Below, in pieces: positions 10,860-20,513 of a stretch of DNA of 64,000 bases. Source of the DNA: Lenzites betulinus (Eukaryota; Basidiomycota; Agaricomycetes; Polyporales; Polyporaceae); assembly GCA_022264855.1 (NCBI GenBank), contig JABYQU010000003.1, positions 682,001 through 746,000 on the forward strand, given 5' to 3'. A program made the translations under genes and the position numbers. The first letter of the stretch is position 1; each line of letters begins with the position of its first letter. The notes beneath the pieces were generated by a model. The model worked only from the letters and a program-made list of their open reading frames with translations. It was not told the DNA's origin and searched no databases.

Positions 10860-10963
10860 GCTTCCGCTGTTCACAGCTTGGATAGCTGGTTGGATGGGGT
10901 TGAGGAGGATAGACGTATTTCTTGGATAATGTCGGGTGGTGAATTGATTCGTGCTTGAGAGTT

Positions 10964-11538
10964 CAATGGGCTGTCTTCCGATTGAGTCGGGCCCTCGCGC
11001 CTGAGTTTGCTGCGTACCAAGGTTAAGCCTAGAGGGCAGAAATTCCATTGCGCACCGCTCGCCAAGCTTTTCGAGAGCTGATGCTTGAGGGCTGGGCATC
11101 GTACGGCAAGTTTGACTGGGTGAATGCTCACCGGGCCCGGTGAGAGGAGGGCACGCTCCTTCCCTTGAGGAGCGTACGCAATTAAGTGGTACTGTTCGGA
11201 TCTTCCGACTCGGCCGCCAATTGAGCGCAAGCAGCGTCGGGATTATGGTGTCGGTCGGGAATGCGCTGTAAGAAAATGGTCAGCACCGCCGGGAATGACG
11301 TTAGCAGGGAGTCGTACATGGTGAACATACCGCTCGAATAAGCTGCACATGGTAGGCGTCAGCGCCGCCGAATGCCCACCTCTCCACGATATCATACCGT
11401 AGACATTAAAATTAACCTTGTGTATACGTGCACCACATGTATTATGAGGAAAACTCGATGCAAAGGAGACCACGAGCCCTTCGTCGCCAGTCCGTACCAA
11501 GTGATCTGTGCATTGTAAGGGCCTGGGTATCATCACAA
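10964..11538. other. Intergenic between hydrophobin A and EI24
   Basis: About 575 bp of 3' flank for both convergent genes. Open frames on the minus strand lack family features. No repeat seen. Confidence 0.45.
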
Positions 11539-13256
11539 TCAGTCGTACTTGCGGCCCGCCCTGCCCAACCCAGCCGCTCCCCCTCCTAACCGCGCTCTAC
11601 TCGCATCCGGGACCCCACGCCTCGGATCGACGCCAACGAGCTCAACAGCCTCGCCCTCCTCGATGCTCTCCACGCCGTCGCTCGGGTCCCGCCGATGCCT
11701 CGCGCCCGCGCCGCCCGCCCGCGCAGGCCCGCTATACCTGCTGTTGCCCACGCCCGCGCCCGCACTGCTGCCGACGCTGAGGACGCGCACGATCCAGTCG
11801 TTCAGCCACATCACGGGCGCGAACACGGGGATGCGGATGGGCACGAGCGGCGACGGGTAGCGCACGACGTCGTCGTCCGCGCCCCGGCCGCCGGCGGAGA
11901 TTGTGGGGTTGTAGGGGTCGAGGGGGAGTGGGCGCGCGTATACCGCCATGATGATGTACTGGTGTTGCTCGGGTGTGAGCGTGGTGCGAATGTGCGCTGA
12001 CGGATGGACTTACCGCGGGGAACACGAGCGCGAATAACGCTACGTTTGCTAGGCTGCTGCCCCACATGCATAGTGCGGTTGGGGGAAGGCCTAGACAAGT
12101 GTGTGAGGACCAAGGTGGCAACCTGGTGCAGGAGACTGCGTACCGAACGCGAGGCAGTATGCCCATCGCTCTTCAAGGAGTCGCACGCGGCGAGATAACG
12201 AGAATCCTCTCGCTATCCAGATGAACCTACAAGATCCGGGTTAATCTCTGTATCGACGATTAAGACGGCAAACCAAGCAGGAAAGGAACTCACTCGAAAC
12301 AGTAATATCTACAAATCGCATCAGTAATCCCTCCCAAGTCGCACAAGGTGGCTGCCGCACTCACGAATCTATCCAGCACAGGAACACAAACCCCGCAGGG
12401 GGGCCGACATACGGGATGTACCCGAGCGCAAAGGACACGACCACAGACGTGAGGACCATGACGCCGCTATACGCCGAGCTCGCGAGCTTGTTGAGCATCC
12501 CGCTGTACGTCGACGGCGGCTGCGCCGCGGCGCGGGCGCCGTGCTGCAGCGTGAAGGCGCGTTTCGCTATGAGCGTGCACCATGAGCTCTAATACGGCAG
12601 GCGTGAGAGATGTGTGCGGTACGACTCCGCTCGCCACTCGCATTGCACGTTCAGGGCGATTCTGAAACGGACCATCACAGGGCGGCCCGTGGGCCACGCC
12701 TAGGTAACCGATATATGTTCTCATCTTTGTGCATGTGGCGGCGCGGGGGGGACCCCAGCGGGGGCACGCGGGCGGCAGGACTCACATTGAGGTAGAAAGA
12801 GACGCCGACGACGGGGAGCAGCCAGAGCACCTGGTAGAACCAGCCGAGGTTGCGGTGGAACCACTTCTGCTGGGCCTGCGCGAGCGGGTGGAGGAGCCAG
12901 TCGAAGAAGTAGATGGACGCGAGCGAGACGGTGTTGAGCATGAGCGATTTCAGCATGTGCGAGCGGACCTCCGAGTCGCTGCCGGGGCCGGGGCGTCAGC
13001 ATCGGTGGGGCCAGTGCATGCGAGTGGGGACGGGCTCGACGTACCTCGCGACAAGCCTAATCACCGTGTCCCATCGGAAGGCATCGACGAGCCCGCGCCC
13101 CGCGCACGACAGCTGCAGCCAGGCGGTCTCTTGCAGCGATAGGAAGACGGGGTATGTTGCCCTCGGAGAGACATATTGCGGGGGCTGCGAGAAGGACGAG
13201 TCGGAGGAGGCGGGGGACGCGTACTGAGGACGTCGCTGTTTGGACGGCCTCGACAT
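11539..13256 (-). CDS. EI24: EI24/etoposide-induced 2.4 family multipass membrane protein
   Basis: Predicted 407 aa from seven exons (13045-13256, 12786-12978, 12365-12588, 12294-12308, 12144-12226, 12014-12090, 11539-11958). The family is ER-membrane and linked in animals to autophagy and p53 signalling; its fungal role is not established. Start at MSRPSKQRRPQYASPA. Hydrophobic segments include MLNTVSLASIYFFDWLLHP, WFYQVLWLLPVVGVSFYLN, GVMVLTSVVVSFALGYIPYVG, PPAGFVFLCWIDSYYCFEF and ANVALFALVFPAYIIM. The motifs LLPVVGVSFYLN, SYYCFEFIWIARGFSL and RWAYCLAFGLP are typical of EI24. The tail after VGNSRYSG is low-complexity and acidic/Gly-rich. Exon 4 is only 15 nt and encodes YYCFE-type residues at a conserved spot. 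Confidence 0.92.
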
Positions 13257-13784
13257 TGTCCACTGGCACTGATGGTGCGACGCCGACGAGCGGCGGGAAC
13301 GAGTGCCATCGCAGCCGGAGCGCCCACTCACACCGCCTCTGCCGCCCGGTCACACCTGCGTGACGGCATCGGGATTCGGCAAGTTCAGTCAAGTTCGACG
13401 CCAGTGCACGCGTTTCGCCAAAATCAACGCTCGCAGTCGATATCGATTGTAAGACGCGTCTATCGGCACATTTTGTAGGTCAACACAACACGACCCGAGC
13501 ATGTACACGTCCAAAAAGTAGTAGAGGTCCGAGTCCGAACGACGGCGTGTACAGACCGATGTAGACTACGTGCGCGATCCTATGGACACAACAGGGGCTG
13601 CAGAATTACTAGACGACAATGCAAGATGACAGACAGACAGAGACAGGCACACGACGAGCGACGAGCGAGCGAGCACAAAGCACAGCAGTAGACGCGGAGC
13701 GCGATATAACACACAGGGGAAAACGGCGCCGCCCACCACGACGCGCCGTGCGCTCCGACCCTCCACGGGCAGCACCCCACCGCT
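13257..13784. other. EI24 upstream region / BTB gene 3' flank
   Basis: About 530 bp without a gene. It carries the EI24 promoter and the BTB-gene 3' UTR. A run of GACAGACAGAGACAGGCACA at 13629 is a short imperfect GACA/GAGC repeat. Confidence 0.45.
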
Positions 13785-15483
13785 TCACGAGTTGACCTTG
13801 AAGAGCTGTCGTTTGCGCAGTTTGCGCGTAACGAGCACGCCCCCAGAGGTGCTCGCCCCGCCGAAGGCGAGCACGACGGTCTCCTCCGCGCCTGTGCCGC
13901 GCGCGATGCCCTGCTTGCGCAGCTCGATCGCGTCTTTCGCGAATTTGAAGCGCGAGTGGACGGTCCCTACGCGGCGCGCGCGTCAGTACACGTTCGTTTA
14001 TCCGGCATGGAGAGCTAGCGCAAGCAGAAAGGACGGGGGACGCACCTAGCTGGAACGTCGGGGACTCGATGGCCGCTTTGAAGAGGTCGAACGGGACGCG
14101 CGCATACACCTGGAGGAGCGTGTCGCGGCCAGCGTCCGCATGCTGGCTGTTCTCCGACGCGGGCGTCAGTGGTGTTGCCGTTCCGCCGAAGCCGACGAGG
14201 TCCGGCAGCGTCACGACGAGGAAGGTGAAGATGTCTTCCCGCAAACGTGGTGCGTATGGGCCGAATATCGCCGTGCGCGGGTGTGGGGGCTGGTCGATGA
14301 CCGGCGTCGATGAGCCGTCGGACGAGCCGGGCGTGGTATCGAGGAACTCAAGCCATGACGGCAGGGTATCCAGGGTTATGGATTGTTGGCAGAGCTCGTA
14401 GGCGTACTCGCACAGGTCATCCATGCGTCCGAGTAGTCTGGCCGCCGCAAGAACGCCGCGCGCATTTTCGGTGCGTATGCTGGCGAGGGCCGCCCCAGAG
14501 TATAGATACGCGAGCGCTGCCAAAATATGAGTACAACAGGTGTTTGCGCGAACGGCTCCCGCGCGCACCGTGATGGAAACCCTACGAAAAAGGAAGTCAG
14601 CTCTAGGAGCTTCACAAATGGAGTCTACGGCATACCTCATCGGTTACCTCCGGCTCGTGATCGAGATTAACGTAAATTATGTGTTGTCCGCCCGACTGTG
14701 GTTGTGTGGACATCAGGTGTGCAAGATAGGGTGAGCGCGACAAGATCAGTGCATGTAGTCGATAAACAGTTCCGCGGACGTGCTAGGGCAGAAGTCAGTA
14801 CCCCGCCGAAACCAATGGACGCTGTGCATACTAGCAGTGTATCTGCGTAGTTCTGAAAGCAAAGTCAAAATCACATCACCCAGCAATAGAACATCACGTA
14901 CCCCAGTTTGGAAGCCGGACTGCAGTAAGTGGCCCACGATCTCCTCGTTGTGCTGTTGATATAGATATGGCGGCCTGTCCGCACAAGTTTAGTTCAGTCC
15001 GCACGATCGCGCCTGCACGATCAAGAGCGTGCACGAATGACTAGATCATCGCAATGGCATCTACAGACGCGACAGATAGACGCCTGTGACAAAGGGGAAA
15101 AATATCCCCGGTAGTGGAAAGTTGACTCGCCCGCGACGAGAACGCGCGACTTGAATCTGTCCGCGACCACGAGCTGTTGTGGCTCCTCCCCACGCGGGCG
15201 GAGATGCTCGTATGGACGTCACGTATACCAAACGGCGTGCACTCTCACGCATTCGCCACTCGTATGAAAGCACCGCAGGCAAGTGCGAGTTCCATGCCAC
15301 AAATTTCCGTCCGTCTTCCTTCTCATACGCCATAACGGGCAAAGCAAATACTCACTGCGTGTATCCGTTGGCGAGACGGTTGCCCCCGCTCGTGGAGGGG
15401 ACGGCATTCACGTACGCATCCTGCGCGCCCGCCGCTGCCACGCCATTGCTAGGTCCGCCGTGCCCGTTGATAATCATTGACAT
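13785..15483 (-). CDS. BTB/POZ domain protein (basidiomycete type)
   Basis: Predicted 344 aa from seven exons: 15356-15483, 14902-14974, 14832-14852, 14636-14782, 14569-14581, 14046-14516 and 13785-13966. The N-terminus is short and Gly/Asn-rich (MSMIINGHGG). A BTB fold follows: NEEIVGHLLQSGFQTGNYADTLLHVRGTVYRLHALILSRSPYLAHLM, HIIYVNLDHEPEVTDEGFHHALAYLYSG and NARGVLAAARLLGRMDDLCEYAYELC. The C-terminal region (LREDIFTFLVVTLPDLV, VPFDLFKAAIESPTFQLG, HSRFKFAKDAIELRKQGIARG, VTRKLRKRQLFKVNS) looks conserved. BTB proteins commonly act as dimerising adaptors, often for Cullin-3 ligases; that role is only inferred. Two exons are tiny (21 and 13 nt) and the first intron is 381 nt. An ATG at 15477 is an alternative start. 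Confidence 0.85.
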
Positions 15484-15952
15484 CAAAGTAGTAAGGATGG
15501 ACGCTTGAAGCAGTTGAGGACCGTGTCGATGCGACGAGACAAAGCAGGACTGAGAGCAGCGAGGGGGACCGCACAAGCAGAGAGAAAGAACAGACAAGGG
15601 CCTCTGGCGCCCGCGCCATACGCGAAGCTTCCTTCGGTCACGTACACGTCACTCCAGTCACGCCCATGTCACCGGCCACGATGGGCGCTTCGACGGCTCC
15701 GGGAGGCGCGGACCGTGTTACAGGACGGAGGAGCCGCTGGCCTCGGAGTCGGAGGGAGTGAAGCAGACGACCACCCCGGGACAGACAAGTGGCCAATCCT
15801 TATTGAATGCCTGCCGCACTAGCTTACACACCCGAGCGCAGCTCCACACCCCCTACGCGAGAGAAGCGCAGCCCAGGAATGCAGGGCATTCCGCCCCTTC
15901 TCAGGCCACGGACCCGCGCCCCGTTCCGCGGGGGCACATGCACCGCGCACCC
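15484..15952 (-). promoter_or_regulatory. BTB gene promoter region with TCACG-rich cluster
   Basis: 469 bp upstream of the BTB gene and downstream of NTAQ1. At about 15637-15677 there are several close copies of TCAC/TCACG (GTCACGTACACGTCACTCC and on to ATGTCACCGG), resembling CRE/ATF-type half sites. Regulatory meaning is inferred. Confidence 0.3.
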
Positions 15953-17450
15953 TCACCACGCCGCCTTCGAACTCCCAGCGAGCCAGCGCACGAAGGCGTC
16001 CGCGCCCATCACCTGCCCGTGCTGAGCCGCGCCCCCTACAAATTCGCCGGCGAGCGGGCCCGGGCTCGCAGGCGGTGGCACGCCCATCGCGACGAAGGCC
16101 TCCATCAGGTTGTGCGCGATCCCCATCGCGCGCGCCTGCGCGCCCTGCAGCGGCGGGTACGGCGGCGGGGGGCTGGCGTATCGTGGGCCCGGGGCAGCGG
16201 GCGCGTCTTCGCTTCCTTGGGGGTCTTCTCCTGCGTCGTGCGCTCAGAGAAGTCGGATACGCGAAGAGGGGGGGACATACCGTCAGTTCCCCCCAATCGC
16301 GAGCCGTCTTCGGCCACGAGCGGGCCCTCAGAATCCGCCAATGCCGGAACGATCTAACGCGAAGCAGCGACATGAGGAGGCCGCGGGGGATGTTGGACGC
16401 GATAGGCAGGCGGGGGTCAGCACAGCGCCCTCCGCAACACGACAGGGGGAAATAACACAGATGGGGGAGTCTGCTGACCATGTGCGAGCGGTCGGAGGCA
16501 AAGTGGTCCAGGTATTCGCGCGCGGGCGTGACTCTGAACAGGCTGCAGTAACAGAGGTGCCGTAAATCACCAGCCGAGTCCGACAGCACAGGCGAGATTG
16601 CGGGGCACATGCGGGGGGAGGGCGATCTGATGAGCTCCGCGGGAGAGTGCGGGGCGGGCGGGCGCACGCACCTCTCGTACCTCTTGTCGATACCGGTCGC
16701 GCCATCGAGCGCGTAGGGAAAGGTCCCCGCGATATACGCTGCGCGCGTAGCCCACCAGCGCGCGCAGCAGTTGTGCGCGGCATCAGAGCGCGATCGGATT
16801 CGCGCAGAATGTGCACATGCGTCGGTGGGAGGCGCGGCGGTGCTCAGCAGGACTCGGGACGGGTACTGAGCGGGGCCTGGCGCTCACCTCTCCAGTGGCA
16901 GGGCACAGGAAGGGTCGTGTCGAAGTCGTAGACCCATGCCTCGCGCACCGGCCGGCCCTGCGAGTCATCTTCCGCCGCGGGGGAGCGGTGAGTTTCACCC
17001 CTGGAGTCGGGCGGGGCCCCGCGGGGCAATAGAACGAGCACGACATGATAATCCCAGACGATCACGTCGTCGCGTGCGGCTTTTTGGCTCCAGAGAGCGA
17101 CCTAGATGGTGGAGAAGTCAGCCTAGCAATATTCGGAGAACATCGTCGCGGCACTGGTGGTCGGTGGCTCAAGAAGCCCCCTTTTAGCCACTTTGGAATG
17201 CATGCGAGCGGCGACGGGCAATTGAATCGCGGACCGTTTTGGCGCCGTTGGAGATGAATACGACGTAGATTTGCCACGGCCAGGACCCACGGTCGCCCGT
17301 GGAGTGCGCATCGGACAGCTGAATGAACGCTTGAGCGAGCAGGTAGATGTTCTCTTCACAGTAGCAGGAGGTGTAGACGCTGTCAGGCGGCAATGGTGGT
17401 GGAGAAGTGTCTCGGCCTGGGCCAGGTGCAGTGAGAAAAGGACTAGACAT
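15953..17450 (-). CDS. NTAQ1: Protein N-terminal glutamine amidohydrolase (NTAQ1)
   Basis: Predicted 294 aa from six exons: 17235-17450, 16888-17101, 16672-16738, 16479-16542, 16281-16326 and 15953-16230. The enzyme converts N-terminal Gln of substrate proteins to Glu, feeding the Arg/N-degron pathway. The papain-like catalytic triad is visible: Cys31 in SCYCEENIYLL, His in VIVWDYHVVLVLL, and Asp in WVYDFDTTLP. Further hallmarks are YIAGTFPYALDG, LFRVTPAREYLDHFASDRSHM, the PPPPYPPL proline motif and the C-terminal VMGADAFVRWLAG. Compared with the compact animal enzyme, there is an extra hydrophilic insertion of about 30 residues between the His and Asp segments and an acidic/Pro insertion (GEDPQGSEDAPAAPG) before PPPPYPP. 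Budding yeast instead uses the unrelated NTA1. Confidence 0.92.
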
Positions 17451-17865
17451 TATAATGATCGTGGTGGTGGGAGACAGGAGAATGAGTCAATGGGTGCAGA
17501 ACGTACGTAGTAGAGAGCAAGATGCAAGCGATGCGCAGTGACAGTGTGAAAGATACGCCGGTCCTAGAGCGACCACGGGCCCATTACCCTAAGCGCTATT
17601 TACAAGAACCCTCCTATGATACAATGCAGCTCGGCATATTTTGCTTCGAGTAGACCTGAGGGTACGGTATGGGAAGGAATGGTGCGGCCGATGCATAATC
17701 GTAACTTCATGATAGCGGTGGGGGTGGGATGATCTGCGGGCCATAGATGAGCATGCCGATACATTCGAAGGCGCGAAGGCGGAGCGGAATGGAGTGCGGG
17801 GGAGAGCGAAGGCGCGACTCACAGTGGGTATAGAACATCACATGGGGGTATGGTGGGTGATTACA
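17451..17865. other. NTAQ1 upstream / small-protein 3' flank
   Basis: About 415 bp with no recognisable gene. The minus-strand frame at 17589-17822 has no family features. Confidence 0.4.
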
Positions 17866-18258
17866 TCACTGGGCCTTGCCCTGCTTCCCCGAGTAGGGGA
17901 CGGCGGAGGGGAGGGGCACGGAGTCGATACCCCATGAGCCCTTGCCGTGGAACGCGTCGACGAACTTCTTCTTGAGGAGGATGTCCTCAAGGTCCGGGGA
18001 GGAGCGCTCTGGACGGAAGGGGACGAAGATAGGCTTGGGTCCAGAGGAGCTGGACTTGGGCGGGGCAGCACGCTTTGGCTGTGGCGCATGGGTGGTGAGG
18101 ATGATGGGCCCCTGGGACGCGTTGTTCGCGGGCGCGGCCTTGGATGGGGAGTGGTGGGGGTATTGGGAGGGCGCGACGGGCTTCGGGAGGAGGCCGGAGT
18201 TGTTGGTGAAGGGGTGGGTGGCGAGGGGGTCGAAGGACTTGAGCACGGAGTTGGACAT
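17866..18258 (-). CDS. Small Pro/Ser/Lys-rich protein of unknown function
   Basis: A single-exon 130-aa frame starting MSNSVLKSFDPLATHPF. The first two thirds are low-complexity and rich in Pro, Ser, Ala and Lys (KAAPANNASQGPIILTTHAP, KSSSSGPKPIFVPFRPERSS). The C-terminal DLEDILLKKKFVDAFHGKG is more structured and could be a short conserved helix. Support: a TATAAG 120 bp upstream on the same strand, a start in a clean context, and biased composition unlike the neighbouring shadow frames. There is no signal peptide or membrane segment. I do not recognise the family. It is likely an intrinsically disordered basidiomycete protein. Competing frames on the opposite strand are Gly/Arg/Val-rich and look like shadows. 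Confidence 0.6.
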   Translation of the reverse strand: MSNSVLKSFDPLATHPFTNNSGLLPKPVAPSQYPHHSPSKAAPANNASQGPIILTTHAPQPKRAAPPKSSSSGPKPIFVPFRPERSSPDLEDILLKKKFVDAFHGKGSWGIDSVPLPSAVPYSGKQGKAQ

Positions 18259-18377
18259 GGCGGATGAGGCGGATGAGTGGGTATGGGTTGTGCGAGGACG
18301 GGCGGTGGGTGAACGCGAGAGGATGGGCGCGATGAGGAGGCGGATGAGCTGGGGAGGGAGAGAGCGGGACGGGCGTA

Positions 18378-18383
18378 CTTATA
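18378..18383 (-). promoter_or_regulatory. TATA-like element of the 130-aa protein gene
   Basis: TATAAG on the minus strand, about 120 bp upstream of the ATG at 18258, followed downstream by a pyrimidine-rich leader. Confidence 0.45.
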
Positions 18384-18399
18384 GTGGGGAGGCAGGTGA

Positions 18400-19890
18400 A
18401 TAATAACGAGCACTGTGGCCTGTGCCCGAGGGGGCGGACGGAATCGAGGACCGGGAAAACCACGGTCTGCATGTTTGCGATCCCCAAGCGCCCGGTCACC
18501 TGTTTAGCCCTCTCTCGTTCTGGCACGCGCGCCCCGACGCCCTGGGCCGCTACAGGCGCCCGCTCGCCCTGTCCCTCGGTTCTCCCCGGATCTCGATGGC
18601 GATCTCGCGGACGCCCTCGATTTCCCGCTCCACTACGCCTCCCCGCCTCCCCCAATCACAGCCGCTGCCTGTCGTGTGCTCCCTCCCCCACCCTCTCGTC
18701 TCGCGCGTCTTCGCAGCCTTCCCCGCGCTGCACGCTCTAGATAGCGCCGTCACCTGCCATCGTCCGTACCTGCCCCGCATTGTCCGTGGCATCACAGAAT
18801 GAGATTCGTTCTGCCTCCGCGAGGGCTTACGGCACACGGAGCGAGCACAATGCGGGGAAACCGTGCACCAAACGTCACCCTGTCCTGCCCTCTCCGCGCC
18901 ATTGTCATCTCGCCTGCCTCGTGCCCTGCCCAACATTGCCAGTCTCCGCGACGCATCAGCACCGAATGCCCGCAAAGGCCACGGACATTGGGATGATCAG
19001 TATCTCCTCAGCGCCGCCGCCCCTTCTCTTACATCCGCTTTTACTCATGATCTGTCGCGTCTGTGCGCACCGAGCCCCCGACAGTCGCCAGGATCAGTGC
19101 TACGCATTGAGTAATAGCCAGCTTCCGTGGACCTTGTTGGACGCTCGCTCCCAGTTGGACGCACAAGGTGAGCGAAATTGCCTTGCTCGGATGTACTGGT
19201 ACACCCGCACCACGGACTGCGCTGTAAATAGCGCACAATTGCCTCCGCCGGGATATGTTCGCCTGAGGCACACCATGGGGGATTTGTCCCTCCAATGTCT
19301 GCGCCTTGGCGTAATCGCAATTAACCCCAAAGGCGGCGGTGAAAGCCGTTGGATCAGAGGGGTTTACCTTCCCTTTCGGTCAGAGGTATGATGGTGCAAA
19401 GCGTGCATATCAGGCCCGACTACATCCAACGAAGATACCCATGTGAGTTCGCGCGTTATCTCATAAACCAATTTGTCCGATGTACATCAGCCGTTGTGCG
19501 TGTTGGATGCACACCAGCAAGCGGAAGCGCTGGTAGAGGTGCGCGGACGGCCTTGTTCGAATGTTCTGGCACAGAGCTCTTGAGAACGCGGTACGTATTT
19601 TCGAGTCCCGTGGCATCCTGAACTTGGCCAACAAGATTTAATCAAGACGCGGACGGCCCGCCGCGCTGGTATCGCATGCGCAATACTGGTCATGATATAT
19701 CTCCGCGTGTGCAGGAGGCAGCACGATCCATGAATAGCCAACATACCCCCCAATTATTAAGCCGCCGCGTCAGACAATGGTCTCAGTTACTGAACTCCTG
19801 TTTCGACTGGGCATGATGAGCATTCGGGACGTCAACTCCCTCGAGGGTCGTCGTACGCCGCGTGCCTCGAGCCCGGCCTGGGATCCGGGC
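18400..19890. other. Gene-poor stretch
   Basis: About 1.5 kb with only unconvincing open frames on both strands. None shows a family motif or exon structure. No repeat or RNA gene is evident until the MITE 2 boundary. Confidence 0.45.
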
Positions 19891-19898
19891 GCGGGCTT

Positions 19899-20505
19899 AT
19901 GGCGTTCAGAATGTACAAATAATCAAACTATCCCACGCGGAATAATCGACATCAATCCCACGGTAAACATATAAGCGCCTACACGCTTTCTGGGTCACCA
20001 AGTCCGTAGCGCCCGTCCGGAAATCGCCGGTCACTGCCCCGACCATCGTGCCCGTCGTGCTCGACGCCCTCGACGCTGCCTGGGGCGGTGGCTGCAGCCA
20101 TTAGAGCGCAATCTAATAGTAGAAACGATTATAAGCTAATTCCAATTACCAAAATTTAGTGTTCTGTTGTAAGCTAAGGGTAAGGGCGCAGACATTACCA
20201 TATTTAGTAATACTCCGCCGAAACCCTCCTCGCCGTCAGCAACGACGAGCGCGCTGTCGGGGACGATGAGCGCTGGCCTCGGGAGGAGTGCGCAGCCATC
20301 GTCGGAGCTCTTCCTGGATGTTCCGAGACCTCCAACAGCCGGCGCCTATTCCTTATGCCCCTAGGTTGGGGTTTTGTAATCCGTGGTATTGGCTGTAATC
20401 CATGGTATTAGCTGGATTCCGTGGTATTGGCCGTTTACCGTGGGGGAATATGGTCGATTATCCGTGGGGGGGAGAGTATTATTTTTTGTACACTCTGAAC
20501 GCCAT
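19899..20505. mobile_element. MITE 2: 607-bp non-autonomous element with about 80-bp imperfect terminal inverted repeats
   Basis: The left end (ATGGCGTTCAGAATGTACA...) recurs inverted at the right end (...TGTACACTCTGAACGCCAT). The similarity spans about 75-80 bp on each side and includes CGGAATAATCGAC versus CGGATAATCGAC and the shared CCCACGGTAAAC. Flanks are GCGGGCTT (19891-19898) and ACGGGCTT (20506-20513), an 8-bp duplication with one mismatch as seen for old hAT-type insertions; the superfamily is inferred. The interior has no open frame of note. It contains an AT-rich block at 20100-20210 and, near the right end, tandem copies of a 19-nt motif. Confidence 0.7.
20356..20450. repeat. Subterminal tandem repeat (about 19-nt unit) inside MITE 2
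   Basis: At least three consecutive imperfect copies of TGTAATCCGTGGTATTGGC, followed by a degenerate fourth beginning CGTTTACCGTGG. Subterminal repeats of this kind are typical transposase-binding arrays. Confidence 0.6.
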
Positions 20506-20513
20506 ACGGGCTT

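Larger units (their letters stand above)
9872..10963 (+). repeat. Segmental duplication, copy A (hydrophobin A and flanks)
   Basis: About 1.09 kb that recurs in reverse orientation at about 34771-35868. The match runs from the GTCGACAGTCAC motif upstream, through about 560 bp of promoter, the whole gene with introns, and about 100 bp of 3' flank ending at GAGAGTTCAA. Coding parts are nearly identical. The distal promoter shows scattered substitutions and small indels. Confidence 0.85.

Noticed and set aside
15819..16667. A 282-codon minus-strand open frame
   Set aside because: It reads through NTAQ1 introns and, for much of its length, the wrong frame. The six-exon NTAQ1 model explains the conserved parts and keeps frame.
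17838..18413. A 191-codon Pro/Ser frame and two overlapping plus frames over the 130-aa gene
   Set aside because: Shifted frames of the Pro/Ser-rich 130-aa coding region; they lack the TATA-ATG arrangement and stable composition.
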